This document shows, in pieces, positions 16,442 through 25,465 of a stretch of DNA of 64,000 bases. The translations under genes and the position numbers were made by a program. Every line of letters begins with the position of its first letter. Position 1 is the first letter of the stretch. Source of the stretch: Pseudomonas sp. Au-Pse12 (GTDB taxonomy: Bacteria > Pseudomonadota > Gammaproteobacteria > Pseudomonadales > Pseudomonadaceae); NCBI RefSeq assembly GCF_021341665.1, contig NZ_JAJTTH010000014.1:1-64000 (forward strand). The letters are read 5' to 3'. Under the pieces are notes generated by a model. The model made no database searches. It worked only from the letters and a program-made list of their open reading frames with translations, and was not told the origin of the DNA.

Positions 16442-17794
16442 ATGTACGAGCGAACGCAACACCTCAGTGAACTCATCGACCGCAGCCCTGTGTCACCCCT
16501 GCAAATGCGGGTGCTATTGCTGTGCTTCCTGATCGTGCTGCTGGACGGTTTCGACACGGCCGCCATCGGCTACATCGCCCCGGAGCTGATCCAGCACTGG
16601 AACATCGAGCGGGCACAACTGGCCCCGGCCTTCGGCGCCGGGTTGTTCGGCATGCTCCTGGGCAGCTTCTGCTTCGGCCCCCTGGCCGACCGCCACGGAC
16701 GCAAGACCGTGCTGCTGGCCTGCGTGGCGATCTTCGCCCTGGGCACCCTGGCCTCGGCCCTCTCGCCGAACATCGAAGTGCTGAGCCTGCTGCGCTTTAT
16801 CACCGGCATCGGCCTGGGGGGCGTGCTGCCCAACTGCATCACCCTCAGCTCGGAATACTCCCCGGCACGCCGGCGCATGCTGCTGGTGACCCTGAGCTAT
16901 TCAGGCTTCACCCTGGGCCTGGCGCTGGGCGGCGCGGTGGCCGGCGCGCTGCTGCCTCGGGTGGGCTGGCAGGGGCTGCTGCTGATCGGCGGCCTGGCGC
17001 CCTTGCTGCTGTTGCCGGTGCTGTACCTGGCCCTGCCGGAGTCGGTGTGCTTCATGGCCAACAGCCCGCGGCACGCCGACGCCCTGCGCCGGATCGTCAC
17101 CCGGATCAGCGGCCAGTCCGACTGGGAACGCGTCCGGCTGGTGGGCGATAGCGGCGAGACCGGCGCACGCTCGCCGCTTTCAGCGTTGTTCAGCCCCGGC
17201 CAGCTGGCCCGCACCCTGCTGCTGTGGCTGACCTTCTTCTGCTGCCTGTTCGTGTTCTACCTGCTGACCAACTGGCTGCCCACGGTGCTGCGGGCCAGCG
17301 GCTACGACACCGGCGGCGCGGCACGGATCAGCGCCATGATCCCCTTTGGCGGCGTACTCGGCGGCATCGCCATGGCCCTGCTGATGGACCGCATCGGCGC
17401 CCTGCGCATCCTGCCCTGGCTGTGCCTGATCGCCGCCTGCGCCCTGGCCCTGACCGGCAGCCAACTGCACAGCGCCGCCGGCACCCTGGCGATCGTGTTC
17501 CTGGCCGGCTTCAGCCTGACCGGCACCCTGAACAACCTCAGCGTCGTCGCCGCCACCCTCTACCCCACCCCGTCCCGGGCCACCGGCGTGGCCTGGGCGC
17601 TGGCGGCCGGCCGCGCCGGTTCCATCGTCGGCTCGCTGCTCGGTGGCTGGCTGTTCACCCACGCTGGCGACCTGCAGCACTTCTTTGCCTGGATCGCGGT
17701 GCCGGTGGTGTTGGCGGGGGTGGCGCTGGGCGCGATGCAGCGTCTGGGGCAACCGACCCCAGAGCCGGCGAGCAGCGCCGTGGAGCTGGACTGA
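16442..17794 (+). CDS. MFS transporter, aromatic acid:H+ symporter (AAHS) family
   Basis: A 450-aa inner-membrane carrier with 12 predicted helices. LLDGFDTAAIGYIAP in the first helix carries the DGxD motif typical of AAHS carriers such as PcaK and BenK, and GPLADRHGRKTVL is the MFS loop 2-3 signature. It probably imports the aromatic acid degraded by the operon, for example 3-hydroxyanthranilate, anthranilate or a related acid (inference). GGAG precedes the ATG, and a strong terminator follows at 17825, so it is likely the last gene of the nba transcript. Confidence 0.9.
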   Translation: MYERTQHLSELIDRSPVSPLQMRVLLLCFLIVLLDGFDTAAIGYIAPELIQHWNIERAQLAPAFGAGLFGMLLGSFCFGPLADRHGRKTVLLACVAIFALGTLASALSPNIEVLSLLRFITGIGLGGVLPNCITLSSEYSPARRRMLLVTLSYSGFTLGLALGGAVAGALLPRVGWQGLLLIGGLAPLLLLPVLYLALPESVCFMANSPRHADALRRIVTRISGQSDWERVRLVGDSGETGARSPLSALFSPGQLARTLLLWLTFFCCLFVFYLLTNWLPTVLRASGYDTGGAARISAMIPFGGVLGGIAMALLMDRIGALRILPWLCLIAACALALTGSQLHSAAGTLAIVFLAGFSLTGTLNNLSVVAATLYPTPSRATGVAWALAAGRAGSIVGSLLGGWLFTHAGDLQHFFAWIAVPVVLAGVALGAMQRLGQPTPEPASSAVELD

Positions 17795-17824
17795 GCACGA
17801 GCACGCGCTTGCGTCCCATAGCAC

Positions 17825-17856
17825 AAAGCCGCGCCTCCTTTAGGGGGCGCGGCTTT
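17825..17856. terminator. Bidirectional rho-independent terminator
   Basis: Perfect 11-bp arms AAAGCCGCGCC / GGCGCGGCTTT around a ~10-nt loop, with A and T tracts on both sides, lie between the convergent MFS and oprD-family genes. Confidence 0.9.
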
Positions 17857-17877
17857 ACCTGTTCAGGCAGGGTTGAG

Positions 17878-19209
17878 TCAAAAAATATCGATCGGGTAAT
17901 CGGTAATCAGCCGGAACTCATCGATGTTGCCCTCGCCCTGCGCCACATTGGCCCGGTGCCAGGTCTGGCGCAGGCGAAAGCTCAGGTCCTTCAGCGGACC
18001 GTTCTGCACCACATAGCGCGCCTCAAGGTTGATCTCGCGGTGCACGCCGTCCCGGCCATACATCCCGGCGTAGGCGCTGCCTGCCGGAGTGTGCGTGCCG
18101 TCGATGCCGGAGCCGCGCAGGTAGCGGGTCATCAGGTTCCAGCCGGGCATGCCGTAGCCGGCCAGCGACAGGTCGTAGCGCAGTTGCCAGGAGCGTTCGT
18201 TGGGGCCGTTGAAGTCCGAATACTGCACCGAGTTGGGCAGGTAGATCGAGGCGCCCTGGTCACGGCCATTGCGGCCGTTGCGGTCCAGGTCGCCCACGCC
18301 CAAGTAGTCGAACGGGGTATTGCCGTCGACGTTCTGCAGCGCCAGGGTCAGGCGATGGGCGCCCAGGCCATAGAACACCGAGGCGCCCAGGGTGGTGTTG
18401 TCGATGGCGCCGGCTCTGGCCCGACCGGTGTCGAGGGTGCGGTAGAGGTTGAGGTCGAAACCGGCCTGCCGGCCTTGCCCCAGGTCGGTACGGCCATTGA
18501 GGTTGGCGTAGTACTGGTTCCAGATGTCGGCGAAACGCGCCGCATAGAAGCTCGCGCCCAGGTCCGGGGTGAACCGGTACTGGCCGCCCAGGTAGTCCAC
18601 CGAGGGGGTGGTGACGCCGGCATAGAAGGCCCAGAGATCGCCGTTGCTGTTGGTGGTGACGTGGCCGGTGGCCGAGGTGAAATGCCCGGCCTGCAGCGTG
18701 AGCGGGTCCAGTTCCTGGCTGTCCAGGGCAAAGCCGGTGGCGGTTTCCGGGATCAGCCGGTTGTGGCCAACGGCGAACACCGGGGTGTCCACCGACTGTT
18801 CGCCAAAACGCAGCACGCTGTTGGAGACCTTCAATTTCAGCGCGGCCCCGGCCTTGGAATATTCGTCCGCCGGCTTGCCGTTGTCGTGGATCGGCAGGTT
18901 GTAGGTGCCGGTCTTGCCCCCGGAGGCATCCAGCTTGAGCCCGAGAGTGGCGAAGGCATCCACGCCGACGCCGACCGTGCCCTGGGTGAACCCGGATTCG
19001 AAGCGGCCGATAAAGCCCTGGGTCCAGTCCTTGCGGTCGGCACGGCCGTCCTGGACGCTGCGGTTGAGGTAGTAGTTGCGGGCCAGGATGCGTAGGTGGC
19101 TGTCCTCGATGAAACCGGCCTGCCCTTCTTCGGACGCGTGGGCGGTCCAGGGCAGGCAACCCAGCAGCGGCAACAGCAATAGCGGTGAATGGCGCGTGAC
19201 GTCAGACAT
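17878..19209 (-). CDS. OprD-family outer-membrane porin
   Basis: A 443-aa protein with a signal peptide (hydrophobic LLLLPLLGCLPW, cleavage near AHA-SEE at ~25). The mature start GFIEDSHLRILARNYYLNR is diagnostic of the OprD family. Alternating amphipathic strands follow, and the C-terminus ends DYPIDIF with the terminal Phe used in outer-membrane insertion. OprD porins take up specific amino acids or aromatic acids. It lies downstream of the amino-acid permease and kynureninase genes on the same strand, suggesting it admits tryptophan, kynurenine or an aromatic acid (inference). Confidence 0.92.
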   Translation of the reverse strand: MSDVTRHSPLLLLPLLGCLPWTAHASEEGQAGFIEDSHLRILARNYYLNRSVQDGRADRKDWTQGFIGRFESGFTQGTVGVGVDAFATLGLKLDASGGKTGTYNLPIHDNGKPADEYSKAGAALKLKVSNSVLRFGEQSVDTPVFAVGHNRLIPETATGFALDSQELDPLTLQAGHFTSATGHVTTNSNGDLWAFYAGVTTPSVDYLGGQYRFTPDLGASFYAARFADIWNQYYANLNGRTDLGQGRQAGFDLNLYRTLDTGRARAGAIDNTTLGASVFYGLGAHRLTLALQNVDGNTPFDYLGVGDLDRNGRNGRDQGASIYLPNSVQYSDFNGPNERSWQLRYDLSLAGYGMPGWNLMTRYLRGSGIDGTHTPAGSAYAGMYGRDGVHREINLEARYVVQNGPLKDLSFRLRQTWHRANVAQGEGNIDEFRLITDYPIDIF

Positions 19210-19278
19210 GGCAAAACCCTTGGTGGATTATTGTTTTTGTGGGGCGGGGTACAGGGCTGGACAGTGTCCAAAGCCCAC

Positions 19279-19304
19279 GCAGGAGCCGGCTTGCCGGCCC
19301 CTGC
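19279..19304. repeat. Hairpin / REP half-element
   Basis: GCAGGAGCCGGC / GCCGGCCCCTGC arms with one mismatch lie between the permease and porin genes. The core resembles the REP at 59353-59434. It may attenuate read-through from the permease gene into the porin gene; there is no U-tract. Confidence 0.55.
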
Positions 19305-19324
19305 ACACGGGGTTGCCCCGAGGC

Positions 19325-20740
19325 TCAGGGACGCAGTGGCAACGGCTTGGGCGCCGCGGCGTCCAGCGGGCGCTTGCCGCGAAAGCGCAGGTAGTAGATC
19401 AACAGGATCAGCGCCAGGAACGGCAGCCCGCAGACCAGGGTCAGGAAGAACTGCTCGGTGAACAGCGTGGTGATCATCACCGCCAGCATCAGCAACAGCC
19501 CTCCCAGGCTGGTCCAGGGGTAACCCCAGAGCTTGAACGCCAGGGGTTCCGGGCCCTGTTGCCGGCGAAAGAACAGGTGGGTGAGAAAGATCCCGGCCCA
19601 GGTGAACATGGCGCCGAACATGGCGATCGACATCATCAAAGTGAAGGCCTGGTCGGCGTAGGCCAGGTACAGCAAGGTGGCCAGGGCAATCCCCAGGGAC
19701 GACAGCAGCAGCGCCGCCAGGGGCACGCCGTTGCGGCTCAGGCGCCCGAACAGCGCCGGCGCCTGGCCGGCCCGGGACAGGCTGAACATCAGGCGCGTGG
19801 TGATGTACAGCTGGCTGTTCATCGCCGACAGCGCCGCCACCAGGATCACCGCGTTGATCACCCCGCCGGCATAGGGAATGCCGGTGGCGGCCATGACCAT
19901 GACGAAGGGGCTTTCGCCACCGGTGTTGCGGCTCCAGGGCACGATGGCCAGGACCAGGGCAATGGTCAGCAGGTAGAACACCACCAGGCGCACCACGGTG
20001 ATGCGAAAGGCCCGGGTTACCGCACGTTCCGGGTCCTTGGCCTCGCCCGCGGCCACGGCGATCATCTCGATGCTCAAGTAACTGAAGAACGCCACGATCA
20101 CCGCCACCCAGGTGCCCCAGGCGCCGTGGGGAAAGAAGCCGCCGTCGTTGCTGTAGTTGGCCAGGCCGATCCCGGAGCCGGGCGCCGCGCCGTACACCAC
20201 CCAGGCCCCGAGCAGGATGAACACCAGGATGGCGCACAGCTTGAGCAGCGAGAACACATACTCGATGCCGCCGAACACCTTGACGCTGAAGGCGTTGGCC
20301 AGGATCAGCGCCAGGGAGAAACCCAGCATCCAGTAACCGCCGGGGACGTCCGGGTACCAGTACTTCATGTACATCGCCGCGGCGGTGATTTCCGTGCCCA
20401 CGGCAAACACGATGGAGGCCCAGTAGGCGTAGCGGATGGCAAAGCCGAACCAGGGCGCCACGTAGAATTCGGCGAACGAGCCGAACGAGCCGGACGTCGG
20501 ATGGCGCACGGTCATTTCCGCCAGGCAGCCCATCAGCAGCAGCGCGATCACCGCGCCGATGGCGTAGCTCAGCAGCACGCTGGGGCCGGCAAAGCCGATG
20601 GCGAAACTGCTGCCCAGGAACAGCCCGGTGCCGATCGCCCCGCCGATCGCGATCATCGACAGCTGGCCACTGCTCAGGCTTTGCTTGAGGCCTTGTTCAC
20701 GGTCTGCCACTTGTTTGAAGGTGCGTATTGTTTTTGTCAT
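19325..20740 (-). CDS. AAT-family amino-acid permease, probably aromatic amino acids or kynurenine
   Basis: A 471-aa APC-superfamily carrier with 12 hydrophobic helices. The N-terminal block LSMIAIGGAIGTGLFLGSS (helix 1) is the AAT-family signature shared with AroP, GabP and ProY. It lies 31 bp after kynureninase on the same strand; in P. aeruginosa an amino-acid permease also follows kynU, so tryptophan or kynurenine is the favoured substrate by context. Nothing in the sequence fixes the substrate. Confidence 0.87.
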   Translation of the reverse strand: MTKTIRTFKQVADREQGLKQSLSSGQLSMIAIGGAIGTGLFLGSSFAIGFAGPSVLLSYAIGAVIALLLMGCLAEMTVRHPTSGSFGSFAEFYVAPWFGFAIRYAYWASIVFAVGTEITAAAMYMKYWYPDVPGGYWMLGFSLALILANAFSVKVFGGIEYVFSLLKLCAILVFILLGAWVVYGAAPGSGIGLANYSNDGGFFPHGAWGTWVAVIVAFFSYLSIEMIAVAAGEAKDPERAVTRAFRITVVRLVVFYLLTIALVLAIVPWSRNTGGESPFVMVMAATGIPYAGGVINAVILVAALSAMNSQLYITTRLMFSLSRAGQAPALFGRLSRNGVPLAALLLSSLGIALATLLYLAYADQAFTLMMSIAMFGAMFTWAGIFLTHLFFRRQQGPEPLAFKLWGYPWTSLGGLLLMLAVMITTLFTEQFFLTLVCGLPFLALILLIYYLRFRGKRPLDAAAPKPLPLRP

Positions 20741-20771
20741 GACACTCTTGCTCCAAGGCTGGGCACGGGGT

Positions 20772-22016
20772 TCAGGTCACCGCTTTGCGGGCCAGGAACT
20801 GCGGTTGGTTCCACTCCCCGCTGACGAGGATCTCCCGCAGTGCGCTGACGCAGTCCCAGATGTCCTCATAGCGGTTGTACAGCGGGGCAAAACCGAAGCG
20901 CAGGAGGTCCGGCGCGCGGAAGTCGCCGACGATGCCCCGGGCGATCAGGGCCTGCATCACCGGGTAGGCCTGGGGGTGGCTCAGCGACACCTGGCTGCCG
21001 CGCTGCTCGGCGTCGCGCGGGGTGTGCAACTGCACGCCCAGCCCGGCCAGTTGCTCGTCACAGAGGCGGATGAACAGCTCGGACAAGGCCAGGCTCTTGC
21101 TGCGCAAGGCCTGCAGGTCGACGCCGTCGAACACTTCCAGCGCCGCTTCCAGGGCCAGCACACCCAGCTGTGGCGCGGTGCCCACCAGCATCCGGTCGAG
21201 GCTCGGGTGCGGCTGGTAGTCATGGCTGAAATCAAAGGGGCTGGCGTGCCCGTGCCAACCGGTTAGTGGCTGGCGCACCTGGGGGATATGCCGCTCGGCG
21301 ACAAACACAAAGGCCGGCGCGCCGGGGCCGCCATTGAGGTACTTGTAGCCGCAGCCCACGGCGAAATCCGCGCCGGCCGCGTTCAGCTCCACCGGCATGG
21401 CACCGGCCGAGTGGCACAGGTCCCAGACCACCAGCACGCCCAGCTCATGGGCCCGCGCGGTGATCGCCGCCATGTCGTAGCGGCGGCCGGTCTTGTAGTT
21501 GACGTGAGTCAGGGACAGGATCGCCACCTCGTCGCTGAGGGCGTCGAGGATCTGCTCCGGGTCAACGCACTGCAGCCGGCAGCCGGTCAGTTCCGCGACG
21601 CCCTGGGCGATGTACACGTCGGTGGGAAAGTTGCCGTTTTCCGCCAGGATCACCCGGCGCGACGGCTGCATGCGCAAGGCCGCCACCAGCACCTTGAACA
21701 GGTTGATCGAGGTGGAGTCGGCGACGATCACCTCATGCCCCTTCGCCCCGATCAATCGGGCAATGCGCGCCCCGGTGCGCTGTGGCGCCGGGTACCAGTC
21801 GGCGTCGTTCCAGGAGTTGATCAGGCCCTGGGCCCACTCCACCTTGAGCACCTGCTCCAGGCGCGCCGGCACATGGGCCGGCATGGCCCCCAGGGAGTTG
21901 CCGTCGAGGTAGATCTTGTGTTGCGGCAAGGTAAAACGCTGGCGACAGAAAGCCAGCGGGTCGGACTGATCCAACGGCTGGATCTGCTCCCGGGTACAGG
22001 GCGCTAAATGGCTCAT
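20772..22016 (-). CDS. kynU: Kynureninase
   Basis: A 414-aa PLP-dependent hydrolase splitting kynurenine or 3-hydroxykynurenine into (3-hydroxy)anthranilate and alanine. The motifs are YLDGNSLG near residue 35, the PLP-phosphate region VADSTSINLFK, and the Schiff-base lysine in GCGYKYLNGGPGAPAF near residues 225-240. The start at 22016 has GAGGGA 6 nt upstream; a longer frame to 22151 is unconserved. Its product 3-hydroxyanthranilate would feed nbaC 6 kb away. Kynurenine 3-monooxygenase, tryptophan dioxygenase and formamidase are absent from the window. Confidence 0.95.
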   Translation of the reverse strand: MSHLAPCTREQIQPLDQSDPLAFCRQRFTLPQHKIYLDGNSLGAMPAHVPARLEQVLKVEWAQGLINSWNDADWYPAPQRTGARIARLIGAKGHEVIVADSTSINLFKVLVAALRMQPSRRVILAENGNFPTDVYIAQGVAELTGCRLQCVDPEQILDALSDEVAILSLTHVNYKTGRRYDMAAITARAHELGVLVVWDLCHSAGAMPVELNAAGADFAVGCGYKYLNGGPGAPAFVFVAERHIPQVRQPLTGWHGHASPFDFSHDYQPHPSLDRMLVGTAPQLGVLALEAALEVFDGVDLQALRSKSLALSELFIRLCDEQLAGLGVQLHTPRDAEQRGSQVSLSHPQAYPVMQALIARGIVGDFRAPDLLRFGFAPLYNRYEDIWDCVSALREILVSGEWNQPQFLARKAVT

Positions 22017-22286
22017 GACGATCCCTCGGTGTCGATGGTTGGGGCGCCGGGGCCGCAGCAAAGGCCGCCAGCGAGTCCGGATGCTAGCCAGGGTCGTCAT
22101 TACTGGATAATAGAAAAGGCGGCCCTTTATATTCCCGCTGGTAATACCCAACCCCGCTCACCGCCAGCCCTCCATCGGGGGCCGCTTCCTAGCGCCGTCA
22201 GCCAGAACAGCGCGGGCTCAAAAACCCTGTCGACGACCGATTGCAGCTTTTATTTGCGAAGGCTATTTCAAGTTGGTACGTCATAT

Positions 22287-22298
22287 GCAAACGTTTGC
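22287..22298. promoter_or_regulatory. LacI/PurR-type operator upstream of tsx
   Basis: GCAAACGTTTGC is a perfect 12-bp palindrome with the central CG typical of LacI-family operators and equal to the core of the E. coli PurR box. It lies 85 bp before the Tsx start, so it probably controls the nucleoside-uptake genes. The rest of the 366-bp gap shows no gene. Confidence 0.65.
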
Positions 22299-22382
22299 GA
22301 GTTGCATTTTTGTGGGTGTTCGCCACCGCCCCAGGCGAGAACGGACATCAGGGACTTCACACCGCACGAACAGGGACTTTCC

Positions 22383-23330
22383 ATGCACGACCGCTTCCCC
22401 CGTCACGGCCAATGGGCTGTTTCCCTCGGGCTGGCCGGCGTTACGGGTCTACTCAGCCACGCCGCGCTGGCCCAATCGCCCGCGCCGGACGAGTCCGCCC
22501 AGGGCGAACGCCTGAGCGCCGAGGTCCAACCGGCGAAACAGGGCGCCTACCTCTCCGACTGGTACAACCAGGACCTGATGCTGATCGGCAGCAAGGACAT
22601 CAGCTTCGGCCCGCGCCCGGCGGACGACGTCTACCTGGAGTACGAATACTTCGGGCGCAAGGGCCCCTTCGAGCTGTACGGCTACATCGACCTGCCGAAG
22701 ATCCTCGATATCGGCAACAGCCATGACCAGGGCATCTGGGACCACGGCTCGCCGCTGTTCATGGAGCACGAACCGCGGATCTCCATCGACTACCTGGCCG
22801 GCCGCAGCCTGGCCATCGGCCCGTTCAAGGAGTGGTATGTGGCCTTCGACTGGATCTACGACCACGGCAGCCGCACCGCCAACCGCGCCAACACCCTGTA
22901 CAGCGGCCTGGGCACCGACATCGACACCCATTCGCGGGTCAGCCTCTCGGCCAACTTCTACGGCCGCTACCAGTGGGAAAACTACGGCGCCAGCAACGAA
23001 TATTCCTGGGACGGCTACCGCGCCCAGCTGAAATACATCGTGCCCATCGACACCTTCAGCAACGGCGCCTCGCTGACCTACATCGGTTTCACCAACTTCG
23101 ATTTCGGCTCCGACCTGCACCAGGACAACCCGGCGCGCACCGCCAATGCCACGGTGGCCACCAACGTGCTGCTCTATTCCTTCACCCACCTGCGCTTCAC
23201 CCTGGTGGGCCGCTACTTTCACAACGGCGGCAACTGGGAGGACGGCAGCGTGCTGAATTTCGGCGATGGCGAGTTCCGCGCCCGCTCCAACGGCTGGGGT
23301 TATTACGCGGGGGTCGGTTATCAGTTCTAG
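22383..23330 (+). CDS. tsx: Nucleoside-specific outer-membrane channel, Tsx/OmpK family
   Basis: A 315-aa outer-membrane protein. The signal peptide ends near residue 30 (HAALA-QS). The mature part opens YLSDWYNQDLMLIG and includes FELYGYIDLPKI, characteristic Tsx-family blocks, and ends in the aromatic GVGYQF. Tsx channels admit nucleosides and deoxynucleosides. AGGGA precedes the ATG at 22383. The gene directly downstream is a NUP-family nucleoside protein, which supports the substrate call. Regulation by a LacI-type repressor is likely from the upstream palindrome. Confidence 0.88.
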   Translation: MHDRFPRHGQWAVSLGLAGVTGLLSHAALAQSPAPDESAQGERLSAEVQPAKQGAYLSDWYNQDLMLIGSKDISFGPRPADDVYLEYEYFGRKGPFELYGYIDLPKILDIGNSHDQGIWDHGSPLFMEHEPRISIDYLAGRSLAIGPFKEWYVAFDWIYDHGSRTANRANTLYSGLGTDIDTHSRVSLSANFYGRYQWENYGASNEYSWDGYRAQLKYIVPIDTFSNGASLTYIGFTNFDFGSDLHQDNPARTANATVATNVLLYSFTHLRFTLVGRYFHNGGNWEDGSVLNFGDGEFRARSNGWGYYAGVGYQF

Positions 23331-23356
23331 AAGCAGCGGCAAGCGCCGTCTGTTTG

Positions 23357-23384
23357 TAGCTTGAGGCTTGTAGCTTGATGCTTG
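23357..23384. repeat. Heptamer tandem array (four units of NNGCTTG)
   Basis: Four consecutive 7-bp units TAGCTTG, AGGCTTG, TAGCTTG, ATGCTTG lie between tsx and the NUP gene. This is the smallest of five arrays of this family in the window. Confidence 0.85.
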
Positions 23385-23410
23385 ATATTTCTGAAGATGA
23401 AGGAGGTTGT

Positions 23411-24439
23411 ATGCGTGGGATTAAAACCGTTTCGTGGGGACTGGGCTTGAGTGTTGCGCTCGCCAGTGGTGCCTGGGCCGGCGAGGCGCCGATCAGGCCC
23501 AAGGTGGTGCTGATCAGCATGTTCGCGCCGGAGGCGCAGCACTGGATCGAGCGCCTGGAGCTCAAGCGCGAGGTCCGTGTGCCGGGGCTGGCGGCGGAGT
23601 ATCCGATCATTCGTTGCAACGACCGGGAGGTGTGCCTGTTGACCACCGGCATGGGCCAGGCCAATGCCGCGGCCTCGACCCTGGCGCTGGCCCTGTCGCC
23701 GAAGTTCGACCTGCGCAAAAGCTATTTCCTGATTGCCGGGATCGCCGGCATCAGCCCGCACCAGGGCACCATCGGCACCGCGGCCTGGGCCCATTACCTG
23801 GTGGAGTTCGGCACCCAGTGGGAAATCGACTCCCGGGATGCGCCCCAGGGCTGGCCCACCGGCTACCTGGGGATCAACACCAAGGGCCCGGCTGAAAAAC
23901 CGCCCCTGGACTACAAGACCGAGGTCTTTGAGCTGAACCCGAAACTGCAAGCCAAGGCCTTCGCCCTGAGCCGCAACGTGCCCCTCAGCGAGAGCAAGGA
24001 ATCGGCGGCCTGGCGCCTGAAATACCCCAAGGCCCCGGCTAACCAGCCGCCGGTGGTGACCCGCTGTGACACCCTGGCCGGCAACACCTGGTTTTCCGGC
24101 ACCCGCCTCAGCGAACGGGCCGAGGTCTGGACCCGCCTGCTGACCGACAACAAAGGCACCTACTGCACCACCCAGCAGGAAGACAACTCCACCTACGAAG
24201 CCTTGCTGCGGGCCAGCCGCGAGGGCCTGGTGGACATCCAGCGCCTGGCGGTGCTGCGCGCCGGCTCCGACTTCGACCGCCCGGCGCCGGGGGCCAGTGA
24301 AGTCGACAACCTGCTCAAGTACGCCGACCAGGGCGGTTTTGTCCCGGCCCTGGAAAACCTCTACCGGGCCGGCAATCCGCTGGTGCAGGACATCCTCAGC
24401 AACTGGTCGGCCTGGGAAACAGGCGTGCCCGACGCCTGA
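23411..24439 (+). CDS. NUP-family purine nucleoside permease/phosphorylase-like periplasmic protein
   Basis: A 342-aa protein with a signal peptide (cleavage near WAGEA, residue ~22). PKVVLISMFAPEAQHW and TTGMGQANAAAS are the opening blocks of the NUP (purine nucleoside permease) family, whose fold is of the nucleoside-phosphorylase type. FLIAGIAGISP and GSDFDRP are further conserved segments. The family was named for nucleoside transport in yeast, but the bacterial role is more likely periplasmic nucleoside binding or cleavage. An ideal AGGAGG precedes the start. Co-orientation with tsx suggests a two-step nucleoside acquisition unit. Confidence 0.85.
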   Translation: MRGIKTVSWGLGLSVALASGAWAGEAPIRPKVVLISMFAPEAQHWIERLELKREVRVPGLAAEYPIIRCNDREVCLLTTGMGQANAAASTLALALSPKFDLRKSYFLIAGIAGISPHQGTIGTAAWAHYLVEFGTQWEIDSRDAPQGWPTGYLGINTKGPAEKPPLDYKTEVFELNPKLQAKAFALSRNVPLSESKESAAWRLKYPKAPANQPPVVTRCDTLAGNTWFSGTRLSERAEVWTRLLTDNKGTYCTTQQEDNSTYEALLRASREGLVDIQRLAVLRAGSDFDRPAPGASEVDNLLKYADQGGFVPALENLYRAGNPLVQDILSNWSAWETGVPDA

Positions 24440-24469
24440 TCCCTCCTACGGGGACGATGGTGGCCCTGT

Positions 24470-25426
24470 TCAGGGGATGAGGATGATTTTTTCGCCACGC
24501 CCCTGGTTCACTTCGGCGTAGCGCTCCTGGCCTTGTTCCAGGGGCGATTCGACCAAGCCTTCCGGCAGCGGCAGCAGGCCTTCATCGAAGTAGCGGCCGA
24601 ATTGCTCCAGCATCGCCGCGCACTGCGCCACGCCGTACAGCAGCGAGTTGATGCCCACCACCGAACCGCCCTTGCGGTACAGGGCCAGGGCCGGCAGTTG
24701 CACCAGGCCGTCGGCCGGCGCGGCGATGATGGCGATGCGGCCAAAGGTGGCCAGGGCCGGCACCGAGGCCGGCAGCCAGAAACCGGTGGTGTCGAAGATC
24801 ACTTCCGCGCCGCCGGGGTGCACCTCGCCCACCTGGGCCGCCAGGGTTTGCGGCTGTTGCAGGTGCAGGGTCGGATAGCCCTGGGCCTCCAGCGCCTGCA
24901 CCTGCTCCACTCGCCGCGCCGCCGCCAGCACCCGGGCCCCGCGCACCTTGGCCAGGGCCAGGGCCGCCGTGGCCACCGCGCCGCCGCCGATCACCAGCAG
25001 CCGCGTACCGGCCGTCACGCCGCTGCGTTCCAGGGCATCCCAGGCGGTGGTGTACGGCACCCCGAGGCTCGCGGCCTGGGCAAAGCTCAGGTGCCGTGGC
25101 TTGCGGGCCACGCCCTGGGCGGACAGCACCACGTACTGGGCATGGCTGCCGTCGGCGAAAAAACCCAGCTCCTTGCCGGTGCCCCAGACCTCCTGGCCGA
25201 TCAGCTCGGCCGGCCCCTGCTCCACCACCCCGGCGAAATCCCGCCCGGGAATCCGCGGCAGCGTGGTGTAGGGAAAGCGTCCGAGCACGTTCTTCACGTC
25301 ACTGGGGTTGAGGCCCGCGGCCTGGATGCGCACCCGTACCTGGCCGGCACCCGGCACCGGGGTGGGAAGGTCCACCACGTGCAGGGCGGCGAGGTCGCCG
25401 GTAGCGGAAAATTGCAGTGCTTTCAT
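24470..25426 (-). CDS. MDR-superfamily quinone oxidoreductase-like alcohol dehydrogenase
   Basis: A 318-aa zinc-independent medium-chain dehydrogenase. The GroES-like N-terminal domain holds VRVRIQAAGLNPSDV and GRDFAGVVEQG, and the NAD(P)-binding domain has LLVIGGGAVATAALALAK near residue 148. The zinc-ligand cysteines and histidines of true alcohol dehydrogenases are missing, as in QorA-type reductases. The substrate is unknown; reduction of quinones or enones with NADPH is typical. The start MKALQFS (25426) fits the family; an ATG four codons earlier is also possible. The XapX gene begins upstream on the same strand. Confidence 0.85.
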   Translation of the reverse strand: MKALQFSATGDLAALHVVDLPTPVPGAGQVRVRIQAAGLNPSDVKNVLGRFPYTTLPRIPGRDFAGVVEQGPAELIGQEVWGTGKELGFFADGSHAQYVVLSAQGVARKPRHLSFAQAASLGVPYTTAWDALERSGVTAGTRLLVIGGGAVATAALALAKVRGARVLAAARRVEQVQALEAQGYPTLHLQQPQTLAAQVGEVHPGGAEVIFDTTGFWLPASVPALATFGRIAIIAAPADGLVQLPALALYRKGGSVVGINSLLYGVAQCAAMLEQFGRYFDEGLLPLPEGLVESPLEQGQERYAEVNQGRGEKIILIP

Positions 25427-25465
25427 CGTCGGTTCCATGCGTCAGGAATAAAGAAAAACGCTCGT

